This document shows, one piece after another, positions 52,124-61,792 of a DNA stretch of 64,000 bases. Each line of letters begins with the position of its first letter. The stretch's first letter is position 1. The notes under the pieces are model-generated. The model ran no database searches. It was not told the DNA's origin and was given only the letters and a program-made list of their open reading frames with translations. The position numbers were made by a program, and so were the translations under genes. The stretch is from Streptococcus sp. 121 (GTDB taxonomy: Bacteria; Bacillota; Bacilli; Lactobacillales; Streptococcaceae): contig NZ_JAEMED010000001.1 in assembly GCF_016458205.1 (NCBI RefSeq), forward strand, positions 1-64,000, in the 5' to 3' direction.

Positions 52124-52137
52124 CCAACCTCTTTTTT

Positions 52138-52201
52138 CTTACAAAAATGTAAGTTAGGAGCCAGTCTTGTAAGATTTGTAGTAGGGATATTTTTCTATAA
52201 T
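52138..52201 (+). promoter_or_regulatory. Promoter and inverted repeat upstream of the Bce-type module
   Basis: CTTACA-AAAA-TGTAAG (52138-52153) is a perfect 6 bp inverted repeat, followed by a CTTGTAAG (52165-52172). TATAAT is at 52196-52201, and the -35 (GATTTG at 52173) is poor, as expected for an activator-dependent promoter. The response regulator two genes on is the obvious candidate to bind here. Confidence 0.6.
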
Positions 52202-52234
52202 AGAGACAGAAAAAGTAAAGAAAGAAGGAAACAG

Positions 52235-52987
52235 ATGTTATTAGAAATCAATCATTTAGAAAAGGTTTATCGGACTCGTTTTTCCAAAGAGGAAACACGC
52301 GCCCTCCAGGATGTGGATTTTAAAGTTGAAGAAGGTGAGTTTATTGCAATTATGGGGGAAAGTGGGTCTGGTAAAACAACTCTTCTTAATATTTTGGCCA
52401 CCCTAGATAAACCGAGTAGAGGTTCTGTTATCTTAAATGGCCAAGATATTACTAGAATTAAAGAGGGAAAATTAGCTGATTTTCGCCTTCGAAATCTAGG
52501 GTTTGTCTTTCAAGACTTTAACCTCTTGGATACCTTAACGATTCAGGACAATATTTTTCTCCCACTTGTGTTAGCTCGTAAATCGTTTCAGGAGATGGAA
52601 CGCACCCTGGCAGTGTTAGCTCCCCAGCTGGGTATTCAAGATTTATTGCAAAAACGTCCGTTTGAATTATCTGGTGGACAGAAACAGCGTGTTGCCATTG
52701 CTCGTAGTTTAATCACCAAACCACAACTGGTTTTAGCGGATGAACCGACAGCAGCATTGGATTATCGAAATTCAGAAGACTTACTCCATCTTTTTGAAGA
52801 AATCAATCATTCTGGTCAGACAATCCTTATGGTAACCCATTCTGCCAATGCGGCTAGTCACGCCAATCGAGTTCTCTTTATCAAAGACGGTCGGATATAC
52901 CATCAACTTTATAAAGTGGGAAAAACAAATCAAGATTTTGCTAAAGAAATTTCGCTAGCAATGTCTAGCTTGCTAGGAGGTGAATAG
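52235..52987 (+). CDS. BceA-like ABC transporter ATPase
   Basis: A 250-residue ATP-binding subunit of the MacB/BceA class: Walker A GESGSGKTT, signature LSGGQKQR, Walker B VLADEPTAALD. With the permease and the two-component system just downstream it forms a peptide-antibiotic sensing and detoxification module. Preceded by AAAGAAGGAAAC. The ligand is unknown; such modules often respond to bacitracin-like or lantibiotic peptides. Confidence 0.92.
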   Translation: MLLEINHLEKVYRTRFSKEETRALQDVDFKVEEGEFIAIMGESGSGKTTLLNILATLDKPSRGSVILNGQDITRIKEGKLADFRLRNLGFVFQDFNLLDTLTIQDNIFLPLVLARKSFQEMERTLAVLAPQLGIQDLLQKRPFELSGGQKQRVAIARSLITKPQLVLADEPTAALDYRNSEDLLHLFEEINHSGQTILMVTHSANAASHANRVLFIKDGRIYHQLYKVGKTNQDFAKEISLAMSSLLGGE

Positions 52988-54958
52988 ATGTTTTATGTTA
53001 AACTAGCCTTACAGAATATTCAAAAGTCCTCCCGTATCTTTGCTCCGTTTGTATTAGCCAGTCTTGTCCTCTTTACGATCATGTCGGCAGTTTTTTCCCT
53101 CATGCTCAGCCCCGTGATTGCTAGCCTCGGAAGTGGCGGCATAACCTTATCTTTGGGTATTGTAGTACTAACAATTTTCTCCTTAAATATGGAAATTTAT
53201 AGTTTTAAATTTCTGTTGCAACAACGAACGCGAGAATTTGGTCTCTACAATATGCTGGGAATGAATAAAAAAAAGGTTTCGCTGATTGCCAGTTTGGAAC
53301 TATTCTTTATTTTTTTGTTGATAGTGATTGCCGGATCCATCTTGGGGACGATTGTATCCAATCTCTTCTATCTTCTTTTTGTTAATTTGGTGGGTTATCA
53401 TGAACTAAATTTTACGGGGAGTCCCTTAGCTTCGTTCTTTACAGGACTGATCTTTGCAGGAATTTTCCTAGTTCTGGAGTTTATAGCCATTTATCAAATT
53501 GGAAAAACCAATCCTCTTGTTCTTTTCAGAACCAGTGAGAAGGGGGAGAGAGAACCTAGAGGAAATAGTCTTTTTGCGGTTCTAGCCTTGTTAAGCCTTG
53601 GTTTTGGTTACTATCTTTCTCTCTCATCCAAAGCGAGTGGAGTAGAGATTATTTTACGCTTTTTTATCGCAGTTCTTTTGGTCATTGCTGGAACCTATCT
53701 TTTCTATATGAGTTTTATTACTTGGTTTTTAAAAAGACGTCGAAAGAATAAACAATATTTTTACCAACCAGAGCACTTCATTACAACTTCCCAAATGATT
53801 TTTCGAATGAAGCAACATGCAATGGGCTTGGCCAATATTACGCTTTTAGCAGTTATGACCTTTGTAACCATAGCGACAACGACTTCTTTGTATGCAGGAA
53901 CAAATGAAATTGTAAATAATCTTTATCCAACAGACACATCCTTAGAATATTTTGCGGAAACAAGAGAGCAAGGTGAGAACCTCTATCGTGAGTCTGTTTT
54001 AAACTCTTTCCCCGAAACTGAGAAGAATGCTCTATCTTACTGGGCTTTTCAGACTGCCATCCGCTATCAGGGTGGAGAATCGGTTACAATTAATCCAGAA
54101 ACAATGGGGGATTTGAATCCAACAGAAATTCTCTTTACTTACCTGGTTACCCAAGATGATTTTCGAAAATTAGGGAACCAATTACCGACTCTAGCTGATA
54201 ATCAACTGGCCTTTGTTCGAATGAATGAAAAAACAAATCTAAAGGCATTGAGGTTGGGTGATCAACATTTTGAGGTTGTTCAAAATCTAACCAAAGCTCA
54301 GTTTCCTGATGTGGCGAATACCTTTCAGTCTGCAGTCCTTGTAGTTGCCAATGATACGGTTTTAGAATCCTTTAGAAATTATTTCCAATCTCTCCAGCTA
54401 ACAGGCTTTCCAGTTAACAGTGTTTACCGAGTTCTGACAGATCTTTCATCTGAACAGGTCTCTCAAATTGCAAGTGCTAATGGTGATAGCTATCTATTCG
54501 AAAATAAGGAGGGTGAAATTCTTGGTAGTGTCATGCAGAAACAAGAATACCAAGATTTAATGATTGGTTTCACAGGTGGTTTTCTTTTCACAGGATTTCT
54601 CATTGGAATGAGTTTTATTCTGGGAGCCGCCTTAATTATCTACTACAAACAATACTCTGAAGGACATGAGGATAAAAAATCCTATAAAATTTTACAGGAA
54701 ATTGGAATGAGCCAGGAAGCCGTTAAGAAAACCATTAATTCCCAAATTGTTATCCTCTTCTTTTTACCTTTAGCGATAGCGATTCTGCATTTTTTGGTCT
54801 CAACTGTGATGCTTCGACAAATGCTGGCTGAATTTGGGATTTATTCATCTAATCTGATTTACACTGTTAGTGCTGTAACTCTTATCTTGGTGGCAATTAC
54901 CTACTATATTATTTATAAGTGGACCAGTCGTACCTACTACCATATTATTGAACGATAA
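52988..54958 (+). CDS. BceB-like FtsX-type permease
   Basis: A 656-residue membrane protein with ten predicted hydrophobic segments in the BceB plan: two FtsX-type sections and a large extracellular domain (about residues 310-530) between segments 7 and 8, which in this family senses the antibiotic complex. The N-terminal LALQNIQKSSRIFAPF and the ... REFGLYNMLGMNKKK loop are typical. It starts at the base after the stop codon of the ATPase gene. Confidence 0.9.
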   Translation: MFYVKLALQNIQKSSRIFAPFVLASLVLFTIMSAVFSLMLSPVIASLGSGGITLSLGIVVLTIFSLNMEIYSFKFLLQQRTREFGLYNMLGMNKKKVSLIASLELFFIFLLIVIAGSILGTIVSNLFYLLFVNLVGYHELNFTGSPLASFFTGLIFAGIFLVLEFIAIYQIGKTNPLVLFRTSEKGEREPRGNSLFAVLALLSLGFGYYLSLSSKASGVEIILRFFIAVLLVIAGTYLFYMSFITWFLKRRRKNKQYFYQPEHFITTSQMIFRMKQHAMGLANITLLAVMTFVTIATTTSLYAGTNEIVNNLYPTDTSLEYFAETREQGENLYRESVLNSFPETEKNALSYWAFQTAIRYQGGESVTINPETMGDLNPTEILFTYLVTQDDFRKLGNQLPTLADNQLAFVRMNEKTNLKALRLGDQHFEVVQNLTKAQFPDVANTFQSAVLVVANDTVLESFRNYFQSLQLTGFPVNSVYRVLTDLSSEQVSQIASANGDSYLFENKEGEILGSVMQKQEYQDLMIGFTGGFLFTGFLIGMSFILGAALIIYYKQYSEGHEDKKSYKILQEIGMSQEAVKKTINSQIVILFFLPLAIAILHFLVSTVMLRQMLAEFGIYSSNLIYTVSAVTLILVAITYYIIYKWTSRTYYHIIER

Positions 54959-55051
54959 TTTGAAAAGTCAGAGATTTTTGTCTCTGGCTTTTCCTCTGTT
55001 AATTCCTGGTTATCTTTTTATTTTTCTGACAAAAGGTGTTAGAATGTCACT

Positions 55052-55717
55052 ATGAAACAAAGTGTCGTATACATTGTTGAAGATGATGCCTTGATTGTCG
55101 ATCTTCTCAAGAAACATTTGGGCCAGAACCACCATGTTCTGAGCGTACAGAATTTTCGTGCAGTGAGCCAAGAAGTTGCAGAAATGCAACCAGATATTAT
55201 TTTGATGGATATTCGTTTACCTTACTATAATGGCTTTTACTGGACCACTGAGATTCGTAAGAGTATGACCATGCCCATTATTTTTATATCTTCTAGTGAT
55301 GACGAGATGAATGCGGTTATGGCTATGAATATGGGCGGTGATGATTTTGTGACCAAGCCCTTTTCCTTGGAAATTCTGGATGCCAAAATTGGTGCTTTTT
55401 TACGACGGGTGAATCAATTTGCACCTGCTCAGGACTTCAGTGTGGATGATTTTCATCTGAGTTTGGAAGGGCGCTTACGACGAGGACAAAACCAGGTACA
55501 GCTAACCCCAACGGAAACACGGATTTTGAAAGCTCTCTTTAAGGGGCAGGGACAGGTTGTCAGCAAGGACGAATTGCTCAAGGACTTATGGGAGAATGAA
55601 GATTTTATTGACCAGAATACCCTCAATGTCAATATGACCCGTTTGCGGAAAAAGGTAGCGGAAGTGGGGTTTGATCGGATTCATACTGTACGGGGAGTGG
55701 GGTACTTGGTTAAATGA
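55052..55717 (+). CDS. OmpR-family response regulator, BceR-like
   Basis: A 221-residue regulator with a receiver domain (acidic pair DD at 11-12, phospho-acceptor Asp53 in IILMDIRLP, KPF lysine near 107) and a C-terminal winged helix of the OmpR/PhoB type ending in MTRLRKKVAEVGFDRIHTV. It overlaps the histidine kinase gene by four bases. It likely activates the ABC transporter genes upstream. Confidence 0.92.
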   Translation: MKQSVVYIVEDDALIVDLLKKHLGQNHHVLSVQNFRAVSQEVAEMQPDIILMDIRLPYYNGFYWTTEIRKSMTMPIIFISSSDDEMNAVMAMNMGGDDFVTKPFSLEILDAKIGAFLRRVNQFAPAQDFSVDDFHLSLEGRLRRGQNQVQLTPTETRILKALFKGQGQVVSKDELLKDLWENEDFIDQNTLNVNMTRLRKKVAEVGFDRIHTVRGVGYLVK

Positions 55718-56652
55718 TAGGCTCTTTTCTTCGAGAATACCGTACCTTCTTTCTTGCTTATATTTTACTGACAAGCTCTTATCTGATTTTGTTCTATCTT
55801 TACCAACTTCCCTGGGCCTTCTTTCTGCAATCTGTCTTTTTATCCTGGACTATCTTTCTTATTCTCATTCTAAGCCTTTTTTGGAAATTTTTTCATCGAA
55901 TGAAAGCCTTACAAGATGGAATTCATGAATCTGACCTCTATCTTCTCAATAAGCCCATTGACCGCGCTTATTTATCTTTGCTTGAAAAGGAGAAGGACGA
56001 TGCCCGCCAGCAACTCTTGTCCTATAAGAAAAGGGAAGAAGATCTCCAAGCAGTGGTCAAGTTATGGTCTCATCAAATGAAGGTGCCACTTGCAGCCCTC
56101 TCGTTAATGAGTCAGACGAAGAAACTGGATCCACAAGACGTGGACAATCAGCTCTTACGATTGGATAATTACCAAGCCAACCTCCTTAACTACCTAAAAC
56201 TCAGCAATCAGAGCAGTGATTTCCGCTTTGAAGAAGTAGAAGTGCGCCAAATCATGGTTGACTTAGTAAAGAAATACCGCACCCACTTTTTACATAAACA
56301 AATTGCTGTTAGTATAGAAGGCAAGTGGAAGCTTAAATCTGATCGAAAATGGCTTTCCTTCGCCCTCTCCCAAATCCTAGATAACGCTATCAAGTATAGC
56401 CAAGAAGGCGGATCCGTCCAGATTCAACTGGATAAGGGGGTCCGTATCAGCGACCAGGGCATTGGCATTCTGCCAGAAGACATCCCCCGCCTCTTTGATC
56501 AAGGCTTCACCGGATTTAATGGCCGCGAACACCAAAAAGCCAGCGGCTTTGGTCTCTACCTAGCCAAGCGCGTGCTCGACCAACTAGAATTGGACATTGA
56601 GGTTAGAAGTCAGGTAGATGAAGGAACACAGGTAATGGTGAGGAAGAAGTAA
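55714..56652 (+). CDS. Intramembrane-sensing histidine kinase, BceS-like
   Basis: A 312-residue kinase with two membrane segments at the N-terminus (about 12-32 and 38-60) and almost no extracellular loop, as in BceS-type kinases that take their signal from the ABC permease. The His is in LWSHQMKVPLAAL near residue 122, and the ATPase domain shows NAIKYSQEGG, DQGIGI and GFGLYLAKRV. Its start overlaps the regulator stop. Confidence 0.92.
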   Translation: MIGSFLREYRTFFLAYILLTSSYLILFYLYQLPWAFFLQSVFLSWTIFLILILSLFWKFFHRMKALQDGIHESDLYLLNKPIDRAYLSLLEKEKDDARQQLLSYKKREEDLQAVVKLWSHQMKVPLAALSLMSQTKKLDPQDVDNQLLRLDNYQANLLNYLKLSNQSSDFRFEEVEVRQIMVDLVKKYRTHFLHKQIAVSIEGKWKLKSDRKWLSFALSQILDNAIKYSQEGGSVQIQLDKGVRISDQGIGILPEDIPRLFDQGFTGFNGREHQKASGFGLYLAKRVLDQLELDIEVRSQVDEGTQVMVRKK

Positions 56653-56810
56653 AGGGGAACGAAATTGTGACCACTAATGCTGATTTTCATTTAACAATTT
56701 TTAAAAATAGATTTAATTAAACTGCCTAGGAGACTTTCATCTTTTTTATTGGGAAATGAGAAGGTAAGAGATAAAATTCAGTGAAAAAGATAGAAATAAC
56801 TGAATTATGC

Positions 56811-56916
56811 TATAGGGCACCTCTAAAAACTTAACTCTTAAAAATTCGAACATTGATTTATCAAAATTTCTACGACATGATTTGATGCAAAACCGGAGTT
56901 TTTCGAGGTGCCCTAT
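56811..56916. mobile_element. 106 bp MITE with 21 bp terminal inverted repeats
   Basis: The ends TATAGGGCACCTCTAAAAAC and AGTTTTTCGAGGTGCCCTAT form inverted repeats matching at 20 of 21 positions. There is no coding capacity. The GAGGTGCCC-type terminus suggests it is mobilised by a resident IS transposase not present in this window. It is unlike the RUP-like family in sequence. Confidence 0.75.
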
Positions 56917-56950
56917 AATTGGTTTAATGATTCAATAAGGAGATTATAGA

Positions 56951-57474
56951 ATGATGACAAAAACAATAGATGTTGCAAGATATATAATCTATGCTTATGA
57001 ACAAATTTCAAATTTACGCTTTGAAACTCAGGAGTTGAAGTTACAAAAGTTAATGTATTTTGCCCAAAGAGAAAGTTTCGCTTCAGTGGGAAATGAACTA
57101 TTTCCAAGCGATTTTCAAGACTGGAAGCACGGGCCAGTCTTACCTGAATTACGTTATTTCTTTGAAGAAAACTATGAACCTTATACAGGCGATGATGGTT
57201 CTTTAACTGCTACAGATAAATATGTGATTGAAAGTGTCATCAATATGTACGGGCATTATGATGCATGGTATTTAAGAGATTTTCTCATGAAGAAATGTCA
57301 TGGAGAAATAGCCGTGAAGGATTAAATGATTCAAAAAGTGGGAATAAAATCATATCAAAAGATGATATTCGGAAAGATTCTGAGGAAGTACGTGTCTATG
57401 ACTCACTGTATGATATGTATTTAGATGAGTTTGAAGAGTTTGAAGAATTTGAAGAAGGAGAAGTAGTTTTATGA
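56951..57474 (+). pseudogene. Panacea-domain (DUF4065) antitoxin gene, frameshifted
   Basis: The first 110 codons give a Panacea/SocA-like domain (ELKLQKLMYFAQRESFASVG ... FQDWKHGPVLPELRYFFEEN), an antitoxin domain paired with many unrelated toxins. In the present frame it ends abruptly as LMKKCHGEIAVKD at 57325. Shifting by one base after the T4 run at 57280-57283 restores DFSHEEMSWRNSREGLND and then an acidic tail (EEFEEFEEFEEGE) to 57474, just before the next gene. A one-base T deletion therefore broke it. Confidence 0.85.
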
Positions 57475-57864
57475 GTAATAACACTTCTCTAATCGGGAAA
57501 ATTAAATCTTCAAGATTTCCATATTATGATTCAAAAACTAGAGCTATACGATTTAAAAATCGGCCTGTACTGATTTTGAATATTGAAAAAGAAACTGGTT
57601 TTACAGATTTAACTGTATTGCCAGTTTCGTCAATTACTATCAGAAAGAATATTGACAAAAAATTTGATTTGGAAATCAAAAGTTCTGAGTATCCTTTGCT
57701 CGAATTATCAAAAGAAGTTAGCTATTGATCATTGTGGTAAGCTAACAACGATCAATAGCAAAGATTTAGGCTTTTCGATGGCTTCTGATTTAAAGTCACA
57801 TTATCCAAAATTATGGAGTACAATTATTGATAATGTGAACCTATTTATGAACCGAATTAGGTAA
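57471..57864 (+). pseudogene. Partner toxin-like gene of the Panacea pair, frameshifted
   Basis: Starting four bases before the end of the antitoxin frame, residues RPVLILNIEKETGFTDLTVL and PVSSITIRKNIDKKFDLEI look like a PemK/MazF-type beta barrel but are not a confident family match. The frame stops at 57726-57728; removing one A from the A4 run at 57710-57713 joins it to KKLAIDHCGKLTTINSKDLG and on to MNRIR at 57861. So both genes of the pair carry single-base frameshifts. Confidence 0.75.
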
Positions 57865-58033
57865 GGACGCCTCTAACGATAATCCCCCTACTCACTGAAA
57901 TCTTTCTTTTCAAGGAGTAGGGGGATTTCTTTTTTAAAAAAATCCAATAAGGCTCATCTAAATTGACATAGTGTTATTTTCAAATTGTAAAATGTGTACA
58001 GTTAAGCACCTTATGAGCAATAAATGTGGTTGA

Positions 58034-58653
58034 TTAGGAGAGAATAGTCAATAACTCACTTAGATTGTTGATGGTGGAGCTGGGATATGCCTCGATTTTA
58101 TTTGGCTCGACAGAACTACTGGGGCCTTGTTTAATCCAAACCGTTTTCATACCGATTTTATTAGCTGGAACTATATCATTATCAATTCTGTCTCCAATCA
58201 TGATGGCTGATTCAGGTTTACAATTCGCTCGATTAAGTGCAATCTGGAATATTCTCAGATTAGGTTTGGAGATACCTTTCTCAGCAGAGGCGATGACGAT
58301 GTCAAAGTATTGTCGGAAACCAAAAGCTGCCAATCTTTTTTCCGTCCCAAAATCCTGGTTTGCAATTATACCAAGTTTGTATTTTTGATAGAGTTTTGGC
58401 AATATTTCTTTTACATCTGGGTATAAGACTTCTAAGTCGTGCCGTCAAGCAGGAATTTTCACCTTGTAATCTTCAGCAACCGATACAATCGGCTTCTGAT
58501 TAATTTTTGCGCGTTCTTTCACCTTTGTGACAAATTCATTTTATCAATCTTATTATCCTGTATTATCTTTTCAATTCTATTTTCATAAATTGCAGTTTCA
58601 TCAAAAAGTGTAGAACCAATATCAAAGAAAATCCATTTGATTTCTGAATTCAT
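58034..58653 (-). pseudogene. HAD-superfamily hydrolase, broken
   Basis: Read leftward from ATG 58653 the frame starts MNSEIKWIFFDIGSTLFDET, with HAD motif I (FDIGST). A one-base deletion near 58532 shifts the frame, and in the restored frame a TGA at 58445-58447 stands where Trp would be expected before RHDLEVLYPDVKEILPKLYQ. The rest is intact to the C-terminus (IMIGDRIDNDIVPANKIGMK, motif IV). Two lesions; not functional. Confidence 0.88.
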
Positions 58654-58764
58654 ACTATATCTCCAATTCTTTCGAATACCAATTCCCCTTTAAATAGTAT
58701 CATACATAATTAGCATAGAAGCACTAAATTTTTATTTTATGAAATAGTAGAAAAGAGAGCAATA

Positions 58765-58797
58765 TAAAAAATCAGCCCTCGTTTTGCGAGGACTGAT
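58765..58797 (-). terminator. Probable guaA terminator
   Basis: ATCAGCCCTCG pairs with CGAGGACTGAT (one mismatch) around TTTTG. On the minus strand it is followed by TTTTTATA, so it terminates leftward transcription from guaA about 275 bases after the stop codon. Confidence 0.7.
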
Positions 58798-58847
58798 CAG
58801 CTGATAGTGAGATAGAGGGTGAAACTTAGCCTCCATTAAAAATAACT

Positions 58848-59072
58848 CGAGATTGATTTATCGCAAGGGTTAACGTCGCTTTTTATTTCAAGGCGACGGG
58901 TAAAAACAATCGAGAGGATTTCGAAATTGTTTTTCCTCAGGACATGCCTCGCTCTCTATTTTTTCAAGCTCGGGATAAATCAATCGAGAGGAAATCGAGA
59001 TTGATTCTCCACAGGGCTTAAACGTCGCTTTTTAATTTCAAGGCGACGGGTAAACATGTCCTCAGGACATGT
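58848..59072. repeat. Repeat-rich 3' region of guaA
   Basis: Between the guaA stop and its terminator two copies of a ~57 bp unit (58848-58904 and 58996-59054: CGAGATTGATT..., AACGTCGCTTTTTA, TTCAAGGCGACGGGTAAA) are interleaved with two CAATCGAGAGGA copies (58908, 58981). Each unit contains a GTCGC hairpin. A near-perfect 23 bp palindrome (AAACATGTCCT-c-AGGACATGTTT) at 59052-59074 overlaps the stop codon. Confidence 0.75.
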
Positions 59073-60638
59073 TTACTCCCACTCAACTGTTGCTGGTGGT
59101 TTGCTGGTGATGTCGTAGACGATGCGGTTGACGTGGTCGACTTCGTTTACGATGCGGACAGAGATTTTCTTCAGAACATCCCATGGGAGTTGGGCGAAGT
59201 CGGCTGTCATTCCATCGATAGAAGTGATGGCACGGATAGCAAGGGTGTAGTCATAGGTGCGGCCGTCTCCCATAACTCCGACGGAGCGGACGCCTGTGTT
59301 AACGGTGAAGTATTGCCATACGTCACGGTCTAGGCCAGCTTTTTGAATTTCTTCGCGGAGGATAGCGTCGGATTCACGGACGGTTTTGAGTTTTTCTTCG
59401 GTGATTTCCCCCATCACACGGATGGCAAGTCCTGGTCCTGGGAATGGTTGGCGCCATACGACTTCGTCTGGCATACCAAGTTCTGTTCCAAGGGCACGTA
59501 CTTCGTCTTTAAAGAGGGTGTTGAGAGGTTCAATCAATTCAAATTGGAGGTCTTCTGGTAGACCACCTACGTTATGGTGCGATTTGATGGTTTGTGCGGT
59601 ATCAGTTCCAGACTCGATAATGTCTGTGTAGAGGGTACCTTGGGCCAAGAAATCGACACCGTCCAATTTACGAGCCTCATCATCGAAGACATAAACAAAT
59701 TCGTTTCCGATGATTTTCCGTTTTTGTTCTGGATCCGAAACTCCTGCAAGTTTTGAAAGGAACCGTTCAGAAGCGTCAGCTTTTACGATGTTAAGGCCGA
59801 ATTTGCCTCCAAGCATATCCATAACTTGATCAGCTTCGCCTTTCCGTAGCAAGCCATGATCTACAAAGATACAGATGAGTTGGTCTCCAATCGCTTTTTG
59901 AAGAAGGACACCGACAACGGAGGAATCAACTCCACCTGACAAACCAAGGAGGACTTTGCGATCTCCAACGGTTTCACGGATTTTTTTGATTTCCATGTCG
60001 ATAAAGTTATTCATGGTCCAATCGCCTTTAGCACCACAGATATTGAACACAAAGTTTTTCAAAAGGTCAAATCCATAAACAGAATGACGAACTTCTGGGT
60101 GGAATTGAATACCATAAAGATTTTTATCTGCATTTTCGATAGCCGCGAAAGGACAGTCAGCAGAAGTACCGGTGCGAACAAAGTTATCAGGAATTTCGGT
60201 TACCGCATCTCCGTGACTCATTAAAACCAATTGTTCTTCTGGAGTTCCAGCAAAGAGGAGGCTGTCAGGAGTGTGGGTCAAGTTGGATTGACCGTATTCA
60301 CGATTTCCGGCTTCACCAGCAGGGACAACTTTTCCTCCCAATTTATGGGTCATGAGCTGCATTCCGTAACAAATTCCAAGTACAGGGATTCCCAACTCAA
60401 AGATTTCCGGATCAATATCGAAGGATCCTTCTTCATAAACAGAGTTTGGACCACCTGAAAGAATGATTCCAACTGGATTCATCTCTTTCACTTCTTGGGC
60501 GCTGAGTTTATGGCTCTTTAATTCAGAAAATACACCCATTTCACGTACACGACGAGAAATCAATTGGTTGTATTGGCTACCATAATCCAGAACGATAATT
60601 TTTTCGACATCTTTCATGTCAGGAGTGATTGTAGTCAT
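59073..60638 (-). CDS. guaA: GMP synthase (glutamine-hydrolysing)
   Basis: A 521-residue enzyme making GMP from XMP. The N-terminal glutaminase domain has the nucleophile Cys90 in [11 protein letters not shown] and the FHPE histidine-glutamate pair near 180. The synthetase domain has the PP-loop GLSGGVDSS near 235, and the C-terminal dimerisation domain ends in KPPATVEWE, as in other GuaA. Single gene, divergent from the GntR regulator. Confidence 0.97.
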   Translation of the reverse strand: MTTITPDMKDVEKIIVLDYGSQYNQLISRRVREMGVFSELKSHKLSAQEVKEMNPVGIILSGGPNSVYEEGSFDIDPEIFELGIPVLGICYGMQLMTHKLGGKVVPAGEAGNREYGQSNLTHTPDSLLFAGTPEEQLVLMSHGDAVTEIPDNFVRTGTSADCPFAAIENADKNLYGIQFHPEVRHSVYGFDLLKNFVFNICGAKGDWTMNNFIDMEIKKIRETVGDRKVLLGLSGGVDSSVVGVLLQKAIGDQLICIFVDHGLLRKGEADQVMDMLGGKFGLNIVKADASERFLSKLAGVSDPEQKRKIIGNEFVYVFDDEARKLDGVDFLAQGTLYTDIIESGTDTAQTIKSHHNVGGLPEDLQFELIEPLNTLFKDEVRALGTELGMPDEVVWRQPFPGPGLAIRVMGEITEEKLKTVRESDAILREEIQKAGLDRDVWQYFTVNTGVRSVGVMGDGRTYDYTLAIRAITSIDGMTADFAQLPWDVLKKISVRIVNEVDHVNRIVYDITSKPPATVEWE

Positions 60639-60720
60639 CTAATCCCTTTCCTCATTTTAGATTTTTTATAGTTCCCATTGTATCACAGACCTAGCTCCTT
60701 GCCAAGGAAGCTACATTGAG

Positions 60721-60749
60721 TTGACTTTTCCTTTTAGGGTCACTAAAAT
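60721..60749 (+). promoter_or_regulatory. Promoter of the GntR regulator
   Basis: TTGACT at 60721-60726, 17 bp spacer, TAAAAT at 60744-60749, followed by GGGGGAGGAG just before the ATG. Confidence 0.75.
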
Positions 60750-60773
60750 AGTAAGAAAGAAGGGGGAGGAGCT

Positions 60774-61469
60774 ATGCGTCCAGCCTATTTAGAAATACAC
60801 GATGATATTAAATCAGCTATTGATCAAGGGCAGTGGAAGATTGGTCAGCGTTTGCCAAGCGAACGCGATTTGGCGGAACACTATCAGGTCAGTCGGATGA
60901 CCCTGCGTCAGGCCATTACACTATTAGTGGAAGAAGGGGTCTTAGAACGCCGCGTTGGGAGCGGTACATTTATTGCTTCAACCCGTGTTCAAGAAAAAAT
61001 GAGGGGGACGACCTCTTTTACAGAAATAATTCAGTCGCAAGGAAAAGAGCCATCCAGTCATCTTATCTCCTATCGGCGAACCCTGCCAAGCCAGCAAGAA
61101 GTGGACCGCTTGGGGATTGCCAGAGAAGAGAATATCATTCGTATGGAACGGGTTCGGTATGCAGATGATGTCCCCGTCGTTTATGAGATTGCCTCCATCC
61201 CAGAAAAATTTATTAAAGATTTACCCAAAGAGCAGGTAACCAGTCATTTTTTCAAAAGCTTGGAGGAAAAGGGGTATCGAATTGGCAAATCAAGTCAGAC
61301 TATCAGTGCCAAACTGGTAGGGGATCGCATTGCCCATTATCTGGATATTCCACGAGGTCAAGCTGTATTAGCGCTCACTCAATTATCCTACCTGGAAGAC
61401 GGACAAGCCTTTGAGTACGTAAAAAGCCAATATGCAGCAGATCGTTTCGAATTTTATTTTGAAAATTAG
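60774..61469 (+). CDS. GntR/HutC-family transcriptional regulator
   Basis: A 231-residue regulator with a winged helix (LPSERDLAEHYQVSRMTLRQ, about residues 27-46) and a UTRA effector domain in the C-terminal half. It stands alone and divergent to guaA, as its orthologue does in related streptococci. The target and effector are not apparent; UTRA domains often bind amino-sugar phosphates. Confidence 0.88.
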   Translation: MRPAYLEIHDDIKSAIDQGQWKIGQRLPSERDLAEHYQVSRMTLRQAITLLVEEGVLERRVGSGTFIASTRVQEKMRGTTSFTEIIQSQGKEPSSHLISYRRTLPSQQEVDRLGIAREENIIRMERVRYADDVPVVYEIASIPEKFIKDLPKEQVTSHFFKSLEEKGYRIGKSSQTISAKLVGDRIAHYLDIPRGQAVLALTQLSYLEDGQAFEYVKSQYAADRFEFYFEN

Positions 61470-61792
61470 AAGGAGTGGGTGGAGAACAGATCCTGTGGCG
61501 TTGAGATTCAATCATAATTTATTTCTGTATGATCTGTTTTTCAAGATAAGGAAGAAAAGGCAAAAACAATCTTCCTAGGGTTGAAGAGAGATTTTTCAGG
61601 AGTGCATAAGTTAGCAACCTTACCTGAAGCAAAAAGAGAAAAAATTGAATGGCATTGATCCCTCCCTTGCGGAGGGACTTTTTGTTGCGATGAAGACTCA
61701 ATTTTTGTGGATAGAATCAGAGTTTTTTTCTTTAGCAAGATGTGTGTAAATATTGTATCCAATTGCGATTTTTTTGTTACAATAGGAGTGTT
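61470..61792 (+). other. Intergenic region with two hairpins and a short relic frame
   Basis: AACAGATC (61487) and GATCTGTTTTT (61530) form a weak terminator for the GntR gene. An open plus-strand stretch from about 61530 to a TGA at 61657 reads like protein (KTIFLGLKRDFSGVHKLATL...) but has no start codon. It is followed by a terminator TCCCTCC / GGAGGGA with TTTTTG at 61660-61685. TTGTAT/TACAAT before ylxM could be its promoter. Confidence 0.45.

Noticed and set aside
58848-59054. Possible CRISPR-like repeats
   Set aside because: Only two units of unequal spacing with related rather than unique intervening sequence; no cas genes.
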